NCBI GenBank assembly: GCA_009829735.1
Contig: CM020619.1
Span: forward strand, 27,988,063-28,052,062
From: Pyropia yezoensis
Taxonomy: Eukaryota; Rhodophyta; Bangiophyceae; Bangiales; Bangiaceae
Direction of reading: 5' to 3'
DNA length: 64,000 bases
Position numbers and translations under genes: made by a program. Numbering within the stretch: the first letter of the stretch is position 1; every line of letters starts with the position of its first letter. This document shows positions 34,098 through 45,410 of the stretch, piece after piece. The notes beneath the pieces were generated by a model that worked only from the letters and a program-made list of their open reading frames with translations, was not told the DNA's origin and did no database searches.

Positions 34098-35597
34098 GGG
34101 GGCCGCGCCGCCGCCGTGGATACGACATCCGTGCGTGTCCTTGCTGGGAGGCTTCCCCGTCACCAGCGCTGATCCTTGCTGTGAGGATCAGACCAAGACT
34201 ACTCTTGCATGCAGAGCTCTAGAGGGACGTCACGCAGGGCGGTTCACATGCGTGTATGTACAGGTATTTGGCTGGCGGGTGGCTGGCTGTCTGGCCGCGG
34301 CAGATCGGGACGCGCTTGGCGCTTGGAGGGGGGTGGCAACGAAGACACGGGCAGATCACCGCTCTCGCTCGGGCGACTCCTGACACGCGCCGCTGGAGTC
34401 GATGTGGGGCCCTCTCGCTGTAGGTGCGCCTGACGCTGGGGCTGGCCGATTGTTCCGGGATTTTCGGACACGCGCAGACCCCATCCGTCCGTTCCGTACT
34501 TGTTCGTGGCTGGTCTGAGGACTCCTGCGGTGGGGGCGCGGTGCTGGTGGAGGCGTTTACGGTGGGATAACCCAAACGTCCGCAAATTCGCCACTGGGCT
34601 GCCGACCAGAGGGGTCTCTGCTGGGCTGTGCTCCGATGCCCAGCTCCAATCGCTCGCTCCTGTCAGCGCGGGTGGCGCGGTCCATGCTGGTGGCCCACGG
34701 GCCAACCTCACCCGACCCCTTCCCTCCTCACTTCCGGCGCCCCCAAGTACCCTCTCCCAACGAGGCATTCGCGAGCGCCCGCGTTCTGCGCAGTCGGTGT
34801 ACTGTATACCCGTCCCATCCCTTTACATACCCCCTCCGCAATCCCCGCCGTGCCACCCTGGCGGCGACTGGTGGCGTGGAAGGTTGGCCACTCGCCGACC
34901 GTCTCCCGCCACCACGCCTACCCTTTCCCGGCACCCCGCTGCGTCGCCTGTCCTCGCGCTCAGTGCCTCGCGCCCCCCTTTACCTGCCCACCCCCCGGCC
35001 GGCGCACTGCTTTGCCTGCGCGTGACGGCCGCCTCCCGTCACGCCCGCCTCGTGGGATGCGGTGCTGTGGATGGGCTCGGGGTGTTCCCCTTCCCGGCCC
35101 CACCCTTCCCTCTCCCCTCTGTACACGTTACGTGTGTGAGGGTGGGCCGTTGGGTCCGCTTCCCTCGTCACTGCCGACACTGACGTGGGTGGGCGTGGAC
35201 GACGGTGGGTCCCACTCCCTGCTGGGGATGGGAAGGCAGAGAGGGGATGGATGTGTGGGGGGGGGGCGTGGCGGTGGGAGGGCACCCGCTGTGCCCGTGG
35301 TGGGGCGGGGGGGGGTGCCGCGCATCCTGTGCGCCCCGCCGTCCAGGTCCTCGAATTGCTACCGCCCAGCGTGGCGGCTGACGGTCCGACTGCCCCGGCG
35401 CGGGTGCTGATCTGCCCCGTGTGTGCGTATTGGGAGCGAAGGCCCGCCGCGTTCGTGCGTGTGCCTGCGTGTGCGTGCGCGTGCGTGCGCGTGCGTGGCA
35501 TGGGCGGGAAGCTGGTAGTCTGCCCCGTGCCCTGGCCCGAGGCGCCCAGTACCTACGCGGGAGGTGGGCGGAGTGTCAAGAGGCGGTCCTCGCGGGG

Positions 35598-35604
35598 TAT
35601 ATAG
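35598..35604 (+). promoter_or_regulatory. TATA-like box TATATAG
   Basis: This is the clearest TATA-like element I found in the window. It is followed by a C/T-rich stretch that could be a 5' leader. The next ATG with a fair context is at 35893. Confidence 0.3.
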
Positions 35605-35892
35605 ATTGTCCGGTGGGGCTAGTCTCCCGGTCCCTCTTCCCCCCTTTCCACAAACCATACCCACTCCCACCTTGCAATCGCAACCGACACCTTCCAAGCT
35701 CCCTCTCCCCTTCTGCCTGACCCCAGCCCTGCGTCTCCTTCCCCGAGAACAACCCCAACCCCTGATTTCCCTCTCTCGCGTTCCCACGGGAAACTCCTGA
35801 CCCTGTACACGCGCTCTCCCTCGCGGCGGCTCACACCCGCGCTCTCCCCCCCCGAGCACTTTGGGGAGCTCCCTTCCTTTGGCCCCAACGCC

Positions 35893-35985
35893 ATGTATAC
35901 GAACAAGTTCCCTGCTGGTGGCGGTCCGCCCGTATCCTCCGACGACTGGTCAGCGGAGACATCTGACGCAGCAGAGGCTGCCTAG
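35893..35985 (+). CDS. Small ORF, 30 residues
   Basis: The ATG in an ACGCCATGT context opens a short frame ending 'DDWSAETSDAAEAA'. It lies about 290 bases after the TATATAG box. It could be a first exon, a small peptide gene or chance. The acidic end is unlike the Ala/Arg noise common in the region. No homologue is recognised. Confidence 0.15.
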   Translation: MYTNKFPAGGGPPVSSDDWSAETSDAAEAA

Positions 35986-37992
35986 CGCACCTTCCGCTGC
36001 TGCGGATAAGGATGACTGGGATCAGAGTCTCGCAGTGCGGGGACGAACACGTCTCTGGCCTGCACTGTAGACCCCACGATTGTGCGGCTCTGAACGAGTG
36101 TATAGGAGTCGCCTGCTGGGCGACGGGCGAGATGTCGAACCCAGCGTCGAGTCCGGCGGCTGTTTCGGCCGGCGCCTGGCGCTCGTTGTAGGCCCATGGT
36201 TTGTCGTCTCGTGACTGCTGAGGTAGTAGGGTCTGCACGCTGCGTGTGCAGATAGAGTGTGCAGCTTGAGGTGTTTAACTTATGTACATACTTTCACTCC
36301 ATCGCGCGCTGGCACCATAGCCAGAACGGCGACAGAAAAGAGAAGAGGATCAGCGTGCAGCTGACCTTCAGCTGCAGGTTCCGGACACACCCAGACGTGG
36401 GCCCGTGGCCATCGCCAAAAGCCCGACACGACACAGCCAGTTCATCAACAGTAATTTCTCCCGTAATGGTGGCGGATGCCTCAATGTACTCTGCTCTTCT
36501 TTGAAAGTAGTGAATGAAAAATTGTAGTGTTCTGTAGAATCTGCAGCCTCGCATGCCGTGCTCTGTGCACATCCGCCACCATCAGAGGTCGTTTGTCACC
36601 ACTAATTTGTGCACGGATCTGTACAGTGTACTCGAAGCAGCAGCGGCAACGTTCAGGCTCGCGTTTGGTTGGTTGCTGCTCCCATCATGTCCGTTTCGCG
36701 GCCGGTCCCCCTTCCACGTATCTTTTTCTGTCCCCACAACCATTTTAGTGGCCGCTCGCGCTCACTAATCACGGGTCACAGGGTCACCGGCTTGATTACA
36801 TGATCTCGCAGATTTTTTTGTGATTGTGGCTCGCACGCAAGCGTGGTGCGACCCGCTCTGTGCGGCCACGGGGCACCCCCAGATGGTCGCGACCAAGGCA
36901 ATGGGCCCCTGGAGGTCCCACAGCCGCGCTCGTGGCGCGTGCGAGCCGCGGGACGGGCGCCTTGGCCCTGGTGCAGGCCAGGTCGCCCCAGCAGCGTGTG
37001 CCCGAGAGGGGGCGTCGGAGCGAGGGGGGCCGCTGACAGCCAACGCGTTCATTGGCCTGCGCTGTGGTCACACCCGGCTCAGCCCGGCGGGCTCTCACGC
37101 ATGCTGCGGGGGGGGGGGGAGCTTCAGCGCGCATGACGCGCAGCGGCCCAGGTGGCGTGGCGGGATCCCAAAGCGCCCCCGCTGAGGGCCCCGCCCGGTC
37201 GCTGGGGGCCCTCTCCTAGGAGGATCCTCGTCGCATCTGTCTCGGTGGGTGAGTCCAGTTGGGGCCCCCGGTCTTGGTCGAGAAAAGCAACCCGGGTCAA
37301 AGGGGGCGCCAGCGCACACCCGTGGGTTTGGTATAGGCGTCCTGGCCGGGCGCGCACCGGCCGCACGGCGACAGCGTGCGTTGCTGGGGCCTCTTGCGGG
37401 GAGTGTGGTTGCGGTGCCTTGTTTCGTGGCTTCTGGAGGGGGGGTCTCTGCGGGCTCTGCTGCACTCAAGAAAGGTGGTGGTGTCTCGCTTTCGCGCAAC
37501 GCCGACGGCGTCCTCGCGGAGGGATACCGCACGACCGACCGCTGCCGCTTCCACCTTCGTCGTCGGTCCTTGCCTTCCCCCCTCCTCCTTCCTCGACCCT
37601 TGGGGTTGCGGTCCCTTCCCCCTCCCCTCCTCGGCTGGGCACGCCCCTCCGAGCGAGATAACGCCACCGCCGCGCTGTGTGTGCCACCCGGCACACGCAC
37701 GCGAGCGAGTGTGCGGCCCGCCTCCGCTTGGGGCGGACCCCTCCCCGCCAGTTCTCGTCGGCGGTGGAGCCCGCTGCGTCTTGGTTGTCCCTTCCCCCAG
37801 CGGCTCTCCGTTCTTTTGCACCCTGCGCGCCATTGTGTCTGTGTTGCCTGCCCCGCGCCGCCTCTTGGTGTGGAGCTGTCGCCGCCCGTGGCACGTTGCT
37901 CGTGCTTGCTCTCGGCTGCGCACGTTTCCCTGCCCACGCACACCGTTGCGCCCTCTACCGGCGCGGCACGTGACCCTTGTCTCCCCCCGCCC
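35986..37992. other. Gene-poor stretch
   Basis: The DNA at 36240-36800 is more A+T-rich and contains GTACAGTGTAC (36621-36631). Beyond 37.2 kb a plus frame is open into the next gene but lacks an ATG. I see no gene or RNA that I can support. Confidence 0.35.
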
Positions 37993-38529
37993 ATGGTGCT
38001 CGCCGCAACGCCGCCCTCTGGGCGCGGCTCCTCCCCCCCCCCACCCACCCCCTCGGTGGCCATCCCGGGCTCACCCGGCATGGCCACGGCTACGTCGGCG
38101 CCGCCGATGGCGGCGTCGCCGGGCTCCCCTCGCCTGCGCATGGCCTTGTCATCCCTGTCCTCCCTCGCGCCGCTCTCTCCGCTGCTGCACCACTCGCGCG
38201 CGGCGGCCGCCGCGTCGGCGGGTGGTGGCGGCTCCCCTCGGGGCGACTGGTCGTCCCTGACGGCCACCCCGGCAGACGGCGGCGTTGGTCCGACCGCCGC
38301 AGCCAGTGGCGGCGGTGTCCTAGGCAAGCACGGGTCCGTTCCACCGCTGTCGCTGGCCAACGTGCTGGACGACCCGCGCCAGGCAGGGGGGGGCTGTGAC
38401 GCGCCGGCCGACGTCGGCTCCCCCATCTCCCCGGGTTCAGGCGAGGGGGGCAAGCTCAAGAAGAAAATGAGCGCTGGTCGAGTGCCGCGTCGGACAAGCG
38501 AGTTCCGCAACATTTGGATCACTGAATGA
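37993..38529 (+). CDS. Ser/Pro-rich small protein, 178 residues
   Basis: The ATG at 37993 (CCCATGG) is the first in the frame. The N-terminal 120 residues are rich in Ser, Pro, Ala and Gly, with many SP/TP sites that could be phosphorylated. The C-terminal 60 residues look more conserved: 'PPLSLANVLDDPRQ', then 'GGKLKKKMSAGRVPRRTSEF' and the end 'RNIWITE'. The short basic stretch could be a nuclear signal. I do not recognise a family. The C-terminus contrasts with the surrounding low complexity, which supports a real gene. An A+T-rich 3' region with T runs follows. Confidence 0.45.
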   Translation: MVLAATPPSGRGSSPPPPTPSVAIPGSPGMATATSAPPMAASPGSPRLRMALSSLSSLAPLSPLLHHSRAAAAASAGGGGSPRGDWSSLTATPADGGVGPTAAASGGGVLGKHGSVPPLSLANVLDDPRQAGGGCDAPADVGSPISPGSGEGGKLKKKMSAGRVPRRTSEFRNIWITE

Positions 38530-39418
38530 AGGGTCCTTCGGTCGCGGTGGCGGTGGTTATTTGTTGGGGGTTGGGCGAGGAGGGAGGACCGGGGCTTTGC
38601 CGTGTGCCGCCCGCGCTGTCGTCTTCTTTTTCTTCTTTTTCTTAAGGTGACCTGCCTGCTCGTGGGCCGTGGTCTAGGTGGGAGGCATGCGAGGGCGGTC
38701 TTGCGTTTTGTTGGCGTATCTGTTCGTTGTGGGTGATATTTGGGGTTGTGCGTGATGCGGGCGTTCTATTGTTGCCTCATGATCTGGGCGGCGCCAGCGG
38801 CGGGGCGGTGGATGCGGAGAGGTGGCTCGCTGTGTTGCGTTAGTGGACGGTTGCGACTGTCGCGGCCTGTCGTACCGAGACGTGGCCGACATGGCTGCAT
38901 GCGGTAAGGTTGTGCTGGTGCGGCTCGGTCTTGGAACCAAGTGCCTGCTTCCCTTTCAGCCGCACATCCGCGTTGCTGGGGCGCGGGTTTGCATCTCTAC
39001 TTGCGCGGAGTCCCTGCGGCCGGTGCGTCGCTGTACGATACGCTGTTCGTCGCGGTGGGCGTTGGCGTCGTTCGTTGTTTATATTTTTTCCTTCCTACTC
39101 TCTCTGCACAGCTGCATTTTTGTTAAAGAGGTACCATCTGATCGACACTCGCAGTACGGACTGCGAGCGCCCAGCGCAATCACCCCTGTGGGCGTGAGTA
39201 GCGTGCAACCGCATGCACCACCGCCCGAACACCTTGACTTCACACTTGTGGACCGCTCGAGCCCGCGGATGCAGGCAGAGCAGAAAAGGCATGCCTTTGT
39301 TCACGCACACAACGCCTTCTCTCGCAGGTACTGCACGTACGCGTCTCTCGCCCCCGTGCCCACGCCTGACTCTTCTTCTCCATACCGCCCTTCCCTCCAG
39401 CCACCTTCCACCAACCTT
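38530..39418. other. Spacer before the TBCCD1 3' end
   Basis: G+T-rich DNA. A frame from 38822 to 39673 is open but overlaps the TBCCD1 end and has no domain. Acceptor-like sequences (CTCTGCACAG near 39110 and CTCTCGCAG near 39327) hint at a possible unseen spliced transcript. Confidence 0.3.
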
Positions 39419-42400
39419 CTACTGCAACTGTTGCTCCGGCGTGAGTGCGACGAGCTCCTGCAGCTGCCGCATGTTGTTGGACGAGCTGAGCCACTCCCTA
39501 AAGTGGGCCGTCACGACGCTGTGCACCGACGCCGTTGGGGGAGCGCCCGCGAAGGGGCCATTGGGGGTGGGGACGGCCCCAGCGGCTGCTGCTGCTTCCG
39601 GCGCCCCAGCGGGTGTGGTCGTCCCGTCCGCCGCGGCCCCCGCGGGCCGACCAGCGTCCCCCTGGGACGGTGACGCTGTTGCTGCCTTCGCTGCCCCCGC
39701 CTGAGGCTCACCGGCTGACGTAGAAGAGGGCGCTGCTGCGGCCACCGGCGCTCCCCCCCCCCCCACGGGCCGCAGCTCGAACGAGCACACCACTCGTCGG
39801 AGGGCTTCAAACTCCTCCACCCGCCGTTCAAGGCTCGCTCGGTACTCAGCGGGCAGCGGCGCCGCAACCGCCAGCAGGGACGGCCGCAGGTCCCGGGCAG
39901 CCCCGCCGGGCGGAACCGTCGTCGCGGACGCAGAGGTGGCGGCCGCTGGCGCCCCCGCGGCCGCTCCATCCGCGACGGGAGCCGCGCCTCGCAAGTCACG
40001 CGGCGGCGAGTCTGCACGGCCACCCCCCCCACCCCCATCACGACCATCCACGTCAGCCTCGAGCGTCGGCACGGAGAAAGGGATCAGCTCGTCGGGCGGA
40101 ACAACCGTCGCAACGCCTGCTTCAGCGAGCTCGGCCGTCCCTGCGCCACTTCCGCATCCCTTCGGTGGTGGTGATCGGTAGTCGCGCCACGCATTGACAG
40201 TGCCGTCCACGCCCGCCGCCACAGCGGCCGCTGATAGCTCAGCTGCTGGGTATACAGCGTTGTACGGCGAAAAACGGAGGCCACGGCTGTCGCCCACGAC
40301 TACTGGTGCTGCGTTCACCGCCATATAAAATGTGCTGTTAAAGGTGTTCGTGATGAGCAGTCGCCTAGCGGCAGCGTGCACCGCCACACGCTCGCACGAG
40401 AGGACAGACAGGGACGTGGTGGCCGCCACAAACAGCGTCACGTCGGTGCAGGCGACGAGCGTCAGTCGCCGCACTGGGCACAGTAGATAGATGTGGGCGT
40501 CGCTGCAGTCCGGCACGCGCACGTCCGGGAGAACGGTTGAGTCAGCAGCGGATACCGCACCGTCAACTGCCGCCGCCGCCGCGTCCCCGCCACCGTCGCT
40601 GACGCCCGAAGCGCGCGGGCCGAGCGCACGGGTCTTCCCACCTACCCCTCCCGTCAACAGACATCGCCGCAGCAGCGTTTGCCGTTCCAGTGACCGCACT
40701 TCTACAACACGGTCGGCAGTCTCCACCCCCGACCCAAGTCCCGGCGTCGCGTCCGACGCCGGCCGCGCCAGACCCGTCGCCACCGACGCGAGCAGCGGGC
40801 CCAACGGCAATGTCGCGACCGGATCGGACCGCCACGCCGCCACCGCGTCCGCTGCGCTGGGACCCGCCACGGTGGCCAGCAGGAAGGAAAGATGGTCAAA
40901 CCAGGCGCGACGGACAGGCAGGGCGGCCGCGGTGGTGGTCACGCCGGCTGCTGCAGTCGCGCATAGAACCGCCGCGGTGGCGGCTGGAGAAAATGAAGCC
41001 ACCCCGCCACAGGAGACGCTGGGGCTGCTGCCGCCACCGCTGCTGCTACTGCTGCTGCCATTTCCTCCGCCACCGGGGCTGCCACTTGCGGGGCCACCCG
41101 CATGCCCCCCACCCCCAATCCATGATGCCAACGTCGGCCCAAACGCAGGGCTCCGTCCCTCACACGCCCCCCCCCCCCTCCCCCCCCACCGGCGTCAATC
41201 ACCACCCCATATGAGGCGGCCACCACCAACAGGAGGTCTCCTAAGCAGGCCGCGACAAGCTGCGTTTCACGCTCCCGCGCGTTAGCGTCGGACGCAACAA
41301 TCGCCGAATGCGCCATATGCCGGTGGAACTGCCCCGTAGGCGACCCCTTGGGCCGGTGCGTGGGGGTGAGTTCCCCGCTCGACATACCTGGGCTCGCGCC
41401 CCCACCGCCACCGGCGGGGACCCCAGCGGTGGCTGCCGCCACTAGCGGCTCGACGCCGCCGTCGAGGGGCGATGGCGCAAGCGTGGCAGCAGCGCGGCCC
41501 GCGTCGGCGCTGCCGCTTGGGGATGTGCCTGGTGCGCCCGCCCCCCCCCCCGGAGGGGCGTCGCCATTGGGGGCGCCGCCAGGGGTAACCGCGGCAGCGG
41601 CAGCGGCGGTGGCGGCGGCCGGCAGCGGGGGCGTCACCGGTACCATCGCCTCGGGCCACACCGCGTTTGCGGTGGCGCGGTACGTGGCGGCCATTCCCTT
41701 GGCCGCCGCGTGCAGACGAAGAAATGCGAGCAGCTCGGGCACGGGGATCCGCCGCGGCAGCGTCGGTGGGGATGGCGGCGCGGCGGCGGGCACCCCTACA
41801 GCGGTGCCGGGCACGGGAAAGGGCGCGACGGGTGTACCCGCCCCGGGGTTGACCCGCGCAAACGCCTCGGGGACGTTGGCGGCAAGCTCCTCCACCACCA
41901 CGCCCGCCGCCGCAGCGTCCAGCTGCATCCACGAGGCGGCAGCATGGACCCACGCCTCTTCCGTTACTCCCCCTCCGCTGTCGCTCCCTCCCAGCCCCCC
42001 GCCCCCTCCCGCCCCCCCCTCCCTCAATTCACCCACGGCCGCAGCCCGTAGCGCCGCGGCCAGCCCGCCCCAATCCACCGAGGGCGCCACACCCGACAGC
42101 AACGGCACGGTGACGGCGTGCTCAAACAGCTGCCGCCGCACCCAGAGTGGCTCAGACGGCGCCAGCGGCGGCGGCCCCTGGGACCGGGCGGCGAGCGCCG
42201 CGGCGCCAGCTCCGGCGGGGGGGGGTAGCGCCAAGTCGGGCGGGCCCCCATCCGCGCCGAGCAGCGCCCCGCCGGGCCGTGGAGACCGCCGCGGGGACAG
42301 TCGCGGGGACAGGCGGGGGGAAAGCGGCATCGGGCCCGTCTTGACCACGTGCCCGCTGCCAGGGACGCCCACGGGGAGGCCCCCACTGCCGCCGCTGCCA

Positions 42401-42564
42401 GACCCACCGACGGCGCCACCAACAGAGCCGCTGCTGCCGCCAGTCCCACCGCCGCCACCAGTCGCGGTGCCTCCACCGGTGCCGGTGCCAGTGACACCGC
42501 CGCCACCGCCACCGCCGCCGCGGCCGCCATCCCCCCCCCCCACCCCAGCAGCTATCGAATCCAT
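39419..42564 (-). CDS. TBCCD1: TBCC domain-containing protein 1 (frame break at poly-C)
   Basis: The ATG at 42564 reads GATGGAT. The N-terminal half carries 'WVRRQLFEHAVTVPLLSG', 'ELLAFLRLHAAAKGM' and 'GDLLLVVAASYGVVIDA'. The frame then breaks at C runs (41167-41189) and continues with 'FGPTLASWIGGGG' and 'RRAWFDHLSFLLATV'. The TBCC beta-helix is clear: 'DAHIYLLCPVRRLTLVACTD', 'LSVLSCERVAVHAAARRLLI', 'STFYMAVNAAPVVVGDSRGL', 'RFSPYNAVYP'. The C-terminus 'FREWLSSSNNMRQLQELVAL' matches TBCCD1. In animals and green algae TBCCD1 affects centrosome or centriole positioning and the Golgi, and land plants also have it. The protein (about 1047 residues) is nearly twice the human length because of Gly/Ala/Pro inserts. 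Confidence 0.85.
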
Positions 42565-42868
42565 CGCCCACAGTGGTGTGTCGTCAGCCGCCCCTCCCCT
42601 CCCCCCGTCCCCCCTTGCTGCCGGCCACCTTCGTCGCCACCGCCACGGCGGCCCCCCGCCTGTGCGTCACGCGGTTCTATCCCCACCGCGCTTGCGGCCG
42701 CAACCCCCCCCTCTCACCCACCCACCCCCCCCCCCCCCCCCCCCCCACCCTCAACCCGGCTCCCCGTCCCGCGTCGCCCGCGCCGCAACGGCAGAAACGG
42801 GTCGGGGGTGTGGCGGCGGGGAAAGCGGCGGCAACGGCCGGCGGCGGTGGCAATGGTGGCGGCGGTGA

Positions 42869-42905
<37 letters not shown>

Positions 42906-43433
42906 TGTGGCGGCCCGCGCGGGGAGCACCGACAGGGGTTTGAGGGCGGGGGCCCCACCCACTTGAGACACGAGAGGCCCGATGCGCGGCCGGAGGCGGT
43001 CCGGCCAGCCTGCCAGCACCTGTCGCGCAGCCAGCCGCCCCGCCCTCTCGCCCTTCCCCGCGTTCCTTGCTCCCACCGCAAACCGTCGGCCGAGTGAAGA
43101 GTGGCACGTGGCTGTGGCCAAGTCAGCGACTGGTAGTCGAGCCTCCCCCCGTTCAAGACGACGGCGGCACAGGTCGAGCGGGATGAGTCTCGAGATGACT
43201 TGTCCTCACCAGTACGTACTGGCCTACACATGAAGTCAGTCTGCGTTTCAGTGCTACTGTACGAAAACGGAAAGAAGATGTGGAACATAGGTCAACTGTC
43301 TCTGAAAGTGCTTGTACTTACGACCGTGCACCCTTGCGCGCGCCGCCGGCGCTTTCCTTCTGTCCCCTCTTGTTTCGGGACTTCGACCTTCTGTCCACGT
43401 CTCTCTCCACCTCGACCCGCCCCCATCACCGCC
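42565..43433. other. Divergent spacer, TBCCD1 / TFIIB-like gene
   Basis: About 870 bases between head-to-head genes contain a long C run (about 42727-42746), a (GGC)n run near 42870-42905, a perfect 14-bp palindrome CCAGTACGTACTGG (43209-43222) and TACTGTAC (43255-43262). Confidence 0.45.
43209..43222. promoter_or_regulatory. 14-bp perfect palindrome CCAGTACGTACTGG
   Basis: This perfect palindrome with two GTAC cores lies about 210 bases before the TFIIB-like start codon, and 33 bases before another TACTGTAC word. It may be a binding site for a dimeric factor. Confidence 0.35.
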
Positions 43434-45410
43434 ATGGCGCTCCCTGCCTGTCGCGCCTGTGGCGGCGCCCTCGACTCTGAGACGCCCGGTGCTCTCCCTG
43501 CATGCACCGACTGTGGCCTGATGGCTGCCGCCACTGCCCCTACCCTGGTGGCTGACGGCGGGCCGGGGGGGGTGTGGTTGCCACCAGGCGCCGCCGACGG
43601 TGTCGCCCGCTCCCTCCGCCACCTCCCGCGGGTGGCGGCTACGCCCCTCCCACCCCGTGGCAGCGACCATGCGGGGGTGGGGGAAGGTCGGCAGGGTGGC
43701 GGCAGGTCGCTCCGACGGCCGTCCGGGCCCGCCTCCAACGCCGCCACCGCCGCGGCCTTTGCCGCCGACGCGGCGTCGCGGTTGGGCGTGGCGCGCTCGT
43801 CGTCGGCGCTGACCGCGGTGCGGGACGTGACGGCGGCGCTGGTTACGGCCGCTGCGCGGGGGGAGGGCGGGGGGGGGCGGTCGCGGCGCCGGGGGCTGGC
43901 AGCCGTGGCAGCGGCCGCCGCTACGGCGGCGGCGGCGCCGGTGGGGGGGGGCGCGGCTGGCGACGACGGCGGTGGTGAGGGGGTGGTGGTCGACGGCGAG
44001 GCGGCGCCTCCTGTCGCCGCGCCCGCTGCCGGTGGTGGCCTCGGCCGCCGGCGCCACACCACCCTCCGGGGCCTCGCCGGGGTGGCCCTCCTCCGCGTTG
44101 CCCGCGGTGGAGGCATCACGGCGCTGACTGTCGCCGACGTGGCCGCCGCGCTGGGCAACGCGGCTGTGCCGGCCGCCCTGCTGAGTGCCCCGCCGCCTGT
44201 GGCGGGCGAAGGCCGCCGACCCCCAGACGCTGCCGCTGCCTCTGTGGCGCTCCTGCCCAGGCTGGTGCGTGCCTACGCGGCGGTCACGCCAGGGATATTC
44301 ATGGCCGCCACCACCGGTGGAGAGGGCGGGGGGGATGGTGGCGGCGGCGGCGGCGGTGCTGGCAGCAGCGTCGGCCTAGCAGACCCCGCGGGCGGGGGCG
44401 GACCGCCGGGCGGTCGCGCCGTCGAGGAGCTCGCGGCGGGCCTCCTCACCGCCGCCGACGTGGCGGCCGCCGCGTCGGGTGCGCGTCCCGCCGCGCTCGC
44501 CGCGTCGGCGGTGACGCTTGCCGCTCGGGCGGCCACCCGCAGCGCCGCCCCCCTGGCCACCTGCCCCGTCGTGACGGCCGGCGCTCAAGTGACGGGCTTG
44601 ACCCGCGGGGCGTTTGTGGGCCGCGTCGGCCGCTTGTCGGGGGTGCTGTGGGCGCTCGTGCGGGTGACCCTGCCGTGGGGGGGGACTGTGCGGCGGGGTG
44701 ACGTGCACCTCCATCTAGGTCGGCTGGTACGATTTTTGGAGGCGGGCGCACTAGGGGACGGCGGCGGGGGGGGGGGGGGGGGGGAAGGGGGCGCGCCCAC
44801 GCTGACCGTCTCGGCCGCCATGACGGGGAGTGGGGCGTTGGTCGGCGCCGCGGCGGGGGACGTTGCGCTGGCGGCGGCGGCGGCGGGGCTCCCGGCTTGT
44901 CTTGCCACCGCCCGCGCCGCCACAGCCGACGGGCAGCTACGGACAGCAGCGGCGCGGGCGCGGCTGGCGGCGGCGTCGGCGTCGGCGTCGGCGGCGGCAG
45001 TGGCCCAAGCGGCCGAGCCGGCGGTGGAGCGCGACGCCACTGACGTGGCGGTGGAGGCGGCGCTCGCCGCTGGCGTCCCGGACGCGGACGTGGTGGCGGC
45101 CGCGGCGGCGGCCGTCGCGGCGGGGCCGGCGGGCGGGGACGGCGGCCTTGGGGCTGCCGCGGCCGCCGCCGCGCGGCCGCCGCCACCCCCCGACGACACC
45201 CCGCTGAGCGACGCGGACTGCTCGGCGGCCGAACTGGCGGCCGCGACGCTCAGCCCCGCCGAAGTGGCGGCACGCGCACGGGTGTGGGCGATTGCCGCAG
45301 AGGCGAGCGGCGACGGCGACGAGTACGGTGGTGGTGGTGGTGGTGGTGGTGGTGGTGGTTGCGAGGCGGTTGGGGTGCCGGCGGGGGAGAAGCGTCGCCG
45401 CTTGATGTGA
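43434..45410 (+). CDS. TFIIB/BRF-like general transcription factor
   Basis: The ATG at 43434 (GCCATGG) gives 658 residues. A zinc ribbon opens the protein: C6, C9, C24 and C27 in 'ACRACGGALDSE...ACTDCGL'. Two Ala-rich helical repeats follow. The first includes 'LAGVALLRVARGGGITALTV' and 'DVAAALGN', in the position of the TFIIB cyclin-fold 'AA-x-LY-A-R-x-x-G'. The second includes 'AALAASAVTLAARAATRSA' and 'FVGRVGRLSGVLWALVRV'. This is the layout of TFIIB, BRF1/2 or plant plastid-linked relatives, which recruit RNA polymerases to promoters. The exact member cannot be told. The C-terminus is Ala/Gly-rich and contains a (GGT)n run at about 45329-45358. It is head-to-head with TBCCD1. Confidence 0.55.
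   Translation: MALPACRACGGALDSETPGALPACTDCGLMAAATAPTLVADGGPGGVWLPPGAADGVARSLRHLPRVAATPLPPRGSDHAGVGEGRQGGGRSLRRPSGPASNAATAAAFAADAASRLGVARSSSALTAVRDVTAALVTAAARGEGGGGRSRRRGLAAVAAAAATAAAAPVGGGAAGDDGGGEGVVVDGEAAPPVAAPAAGGGLGRRRHTTLRGLAGVALLRVARGGGITALTVADVAAALGNAAVPAALLSAPPPVAGEGRRPPDAAAASVALLPRLVRAYAAVTPGIFMAATTGGEGGGDGGGGGGGAGSSVGLADPAGGGGPPGGRAVEELAAGLLTAADVAAAASGARPAALAASAVTLAARAATRSAAPLATCPVVTAGAQVTGLTRGAFVGRVGRLSGVLWALVRVTLPWGGTVRRGDVHLHLGRLVRFLEAGALGDGGGGGGGGEGGAPTLTVSAAMTGSGALVGAAAGDVALAAAAAGLPACLATARAATADGQLRTAAARARLAAASASASAAAVAQAAEPAVERDATDVAVEAALAAGVPDADVVAAAAAAVAAGPAGGDGGLGAAAAAAARPPPPPDDTPLSDADCSAAELAAATLSPAEVAARARVWAIAAEASGDGDEYGGGGGGGGGGGCEAVGVPAGEKRRRLM

Larger units (their letters stand above)
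33229..35892. other. 2.7-kb gene-poor stretch
   Basis: Only short, non-conserved frames are present. Notable elements are the palindrome cluster (33936-33979), a set of CCAAT boxes (33832-34097), a GTACTGTA-like word near 34799 and a TATATA box (35598-35604). An unrecognised spliced gene or a non-coding RNA could start at about 34.2 kb or 35.7 kb, but I cannot define one. Confidence 0.35.
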
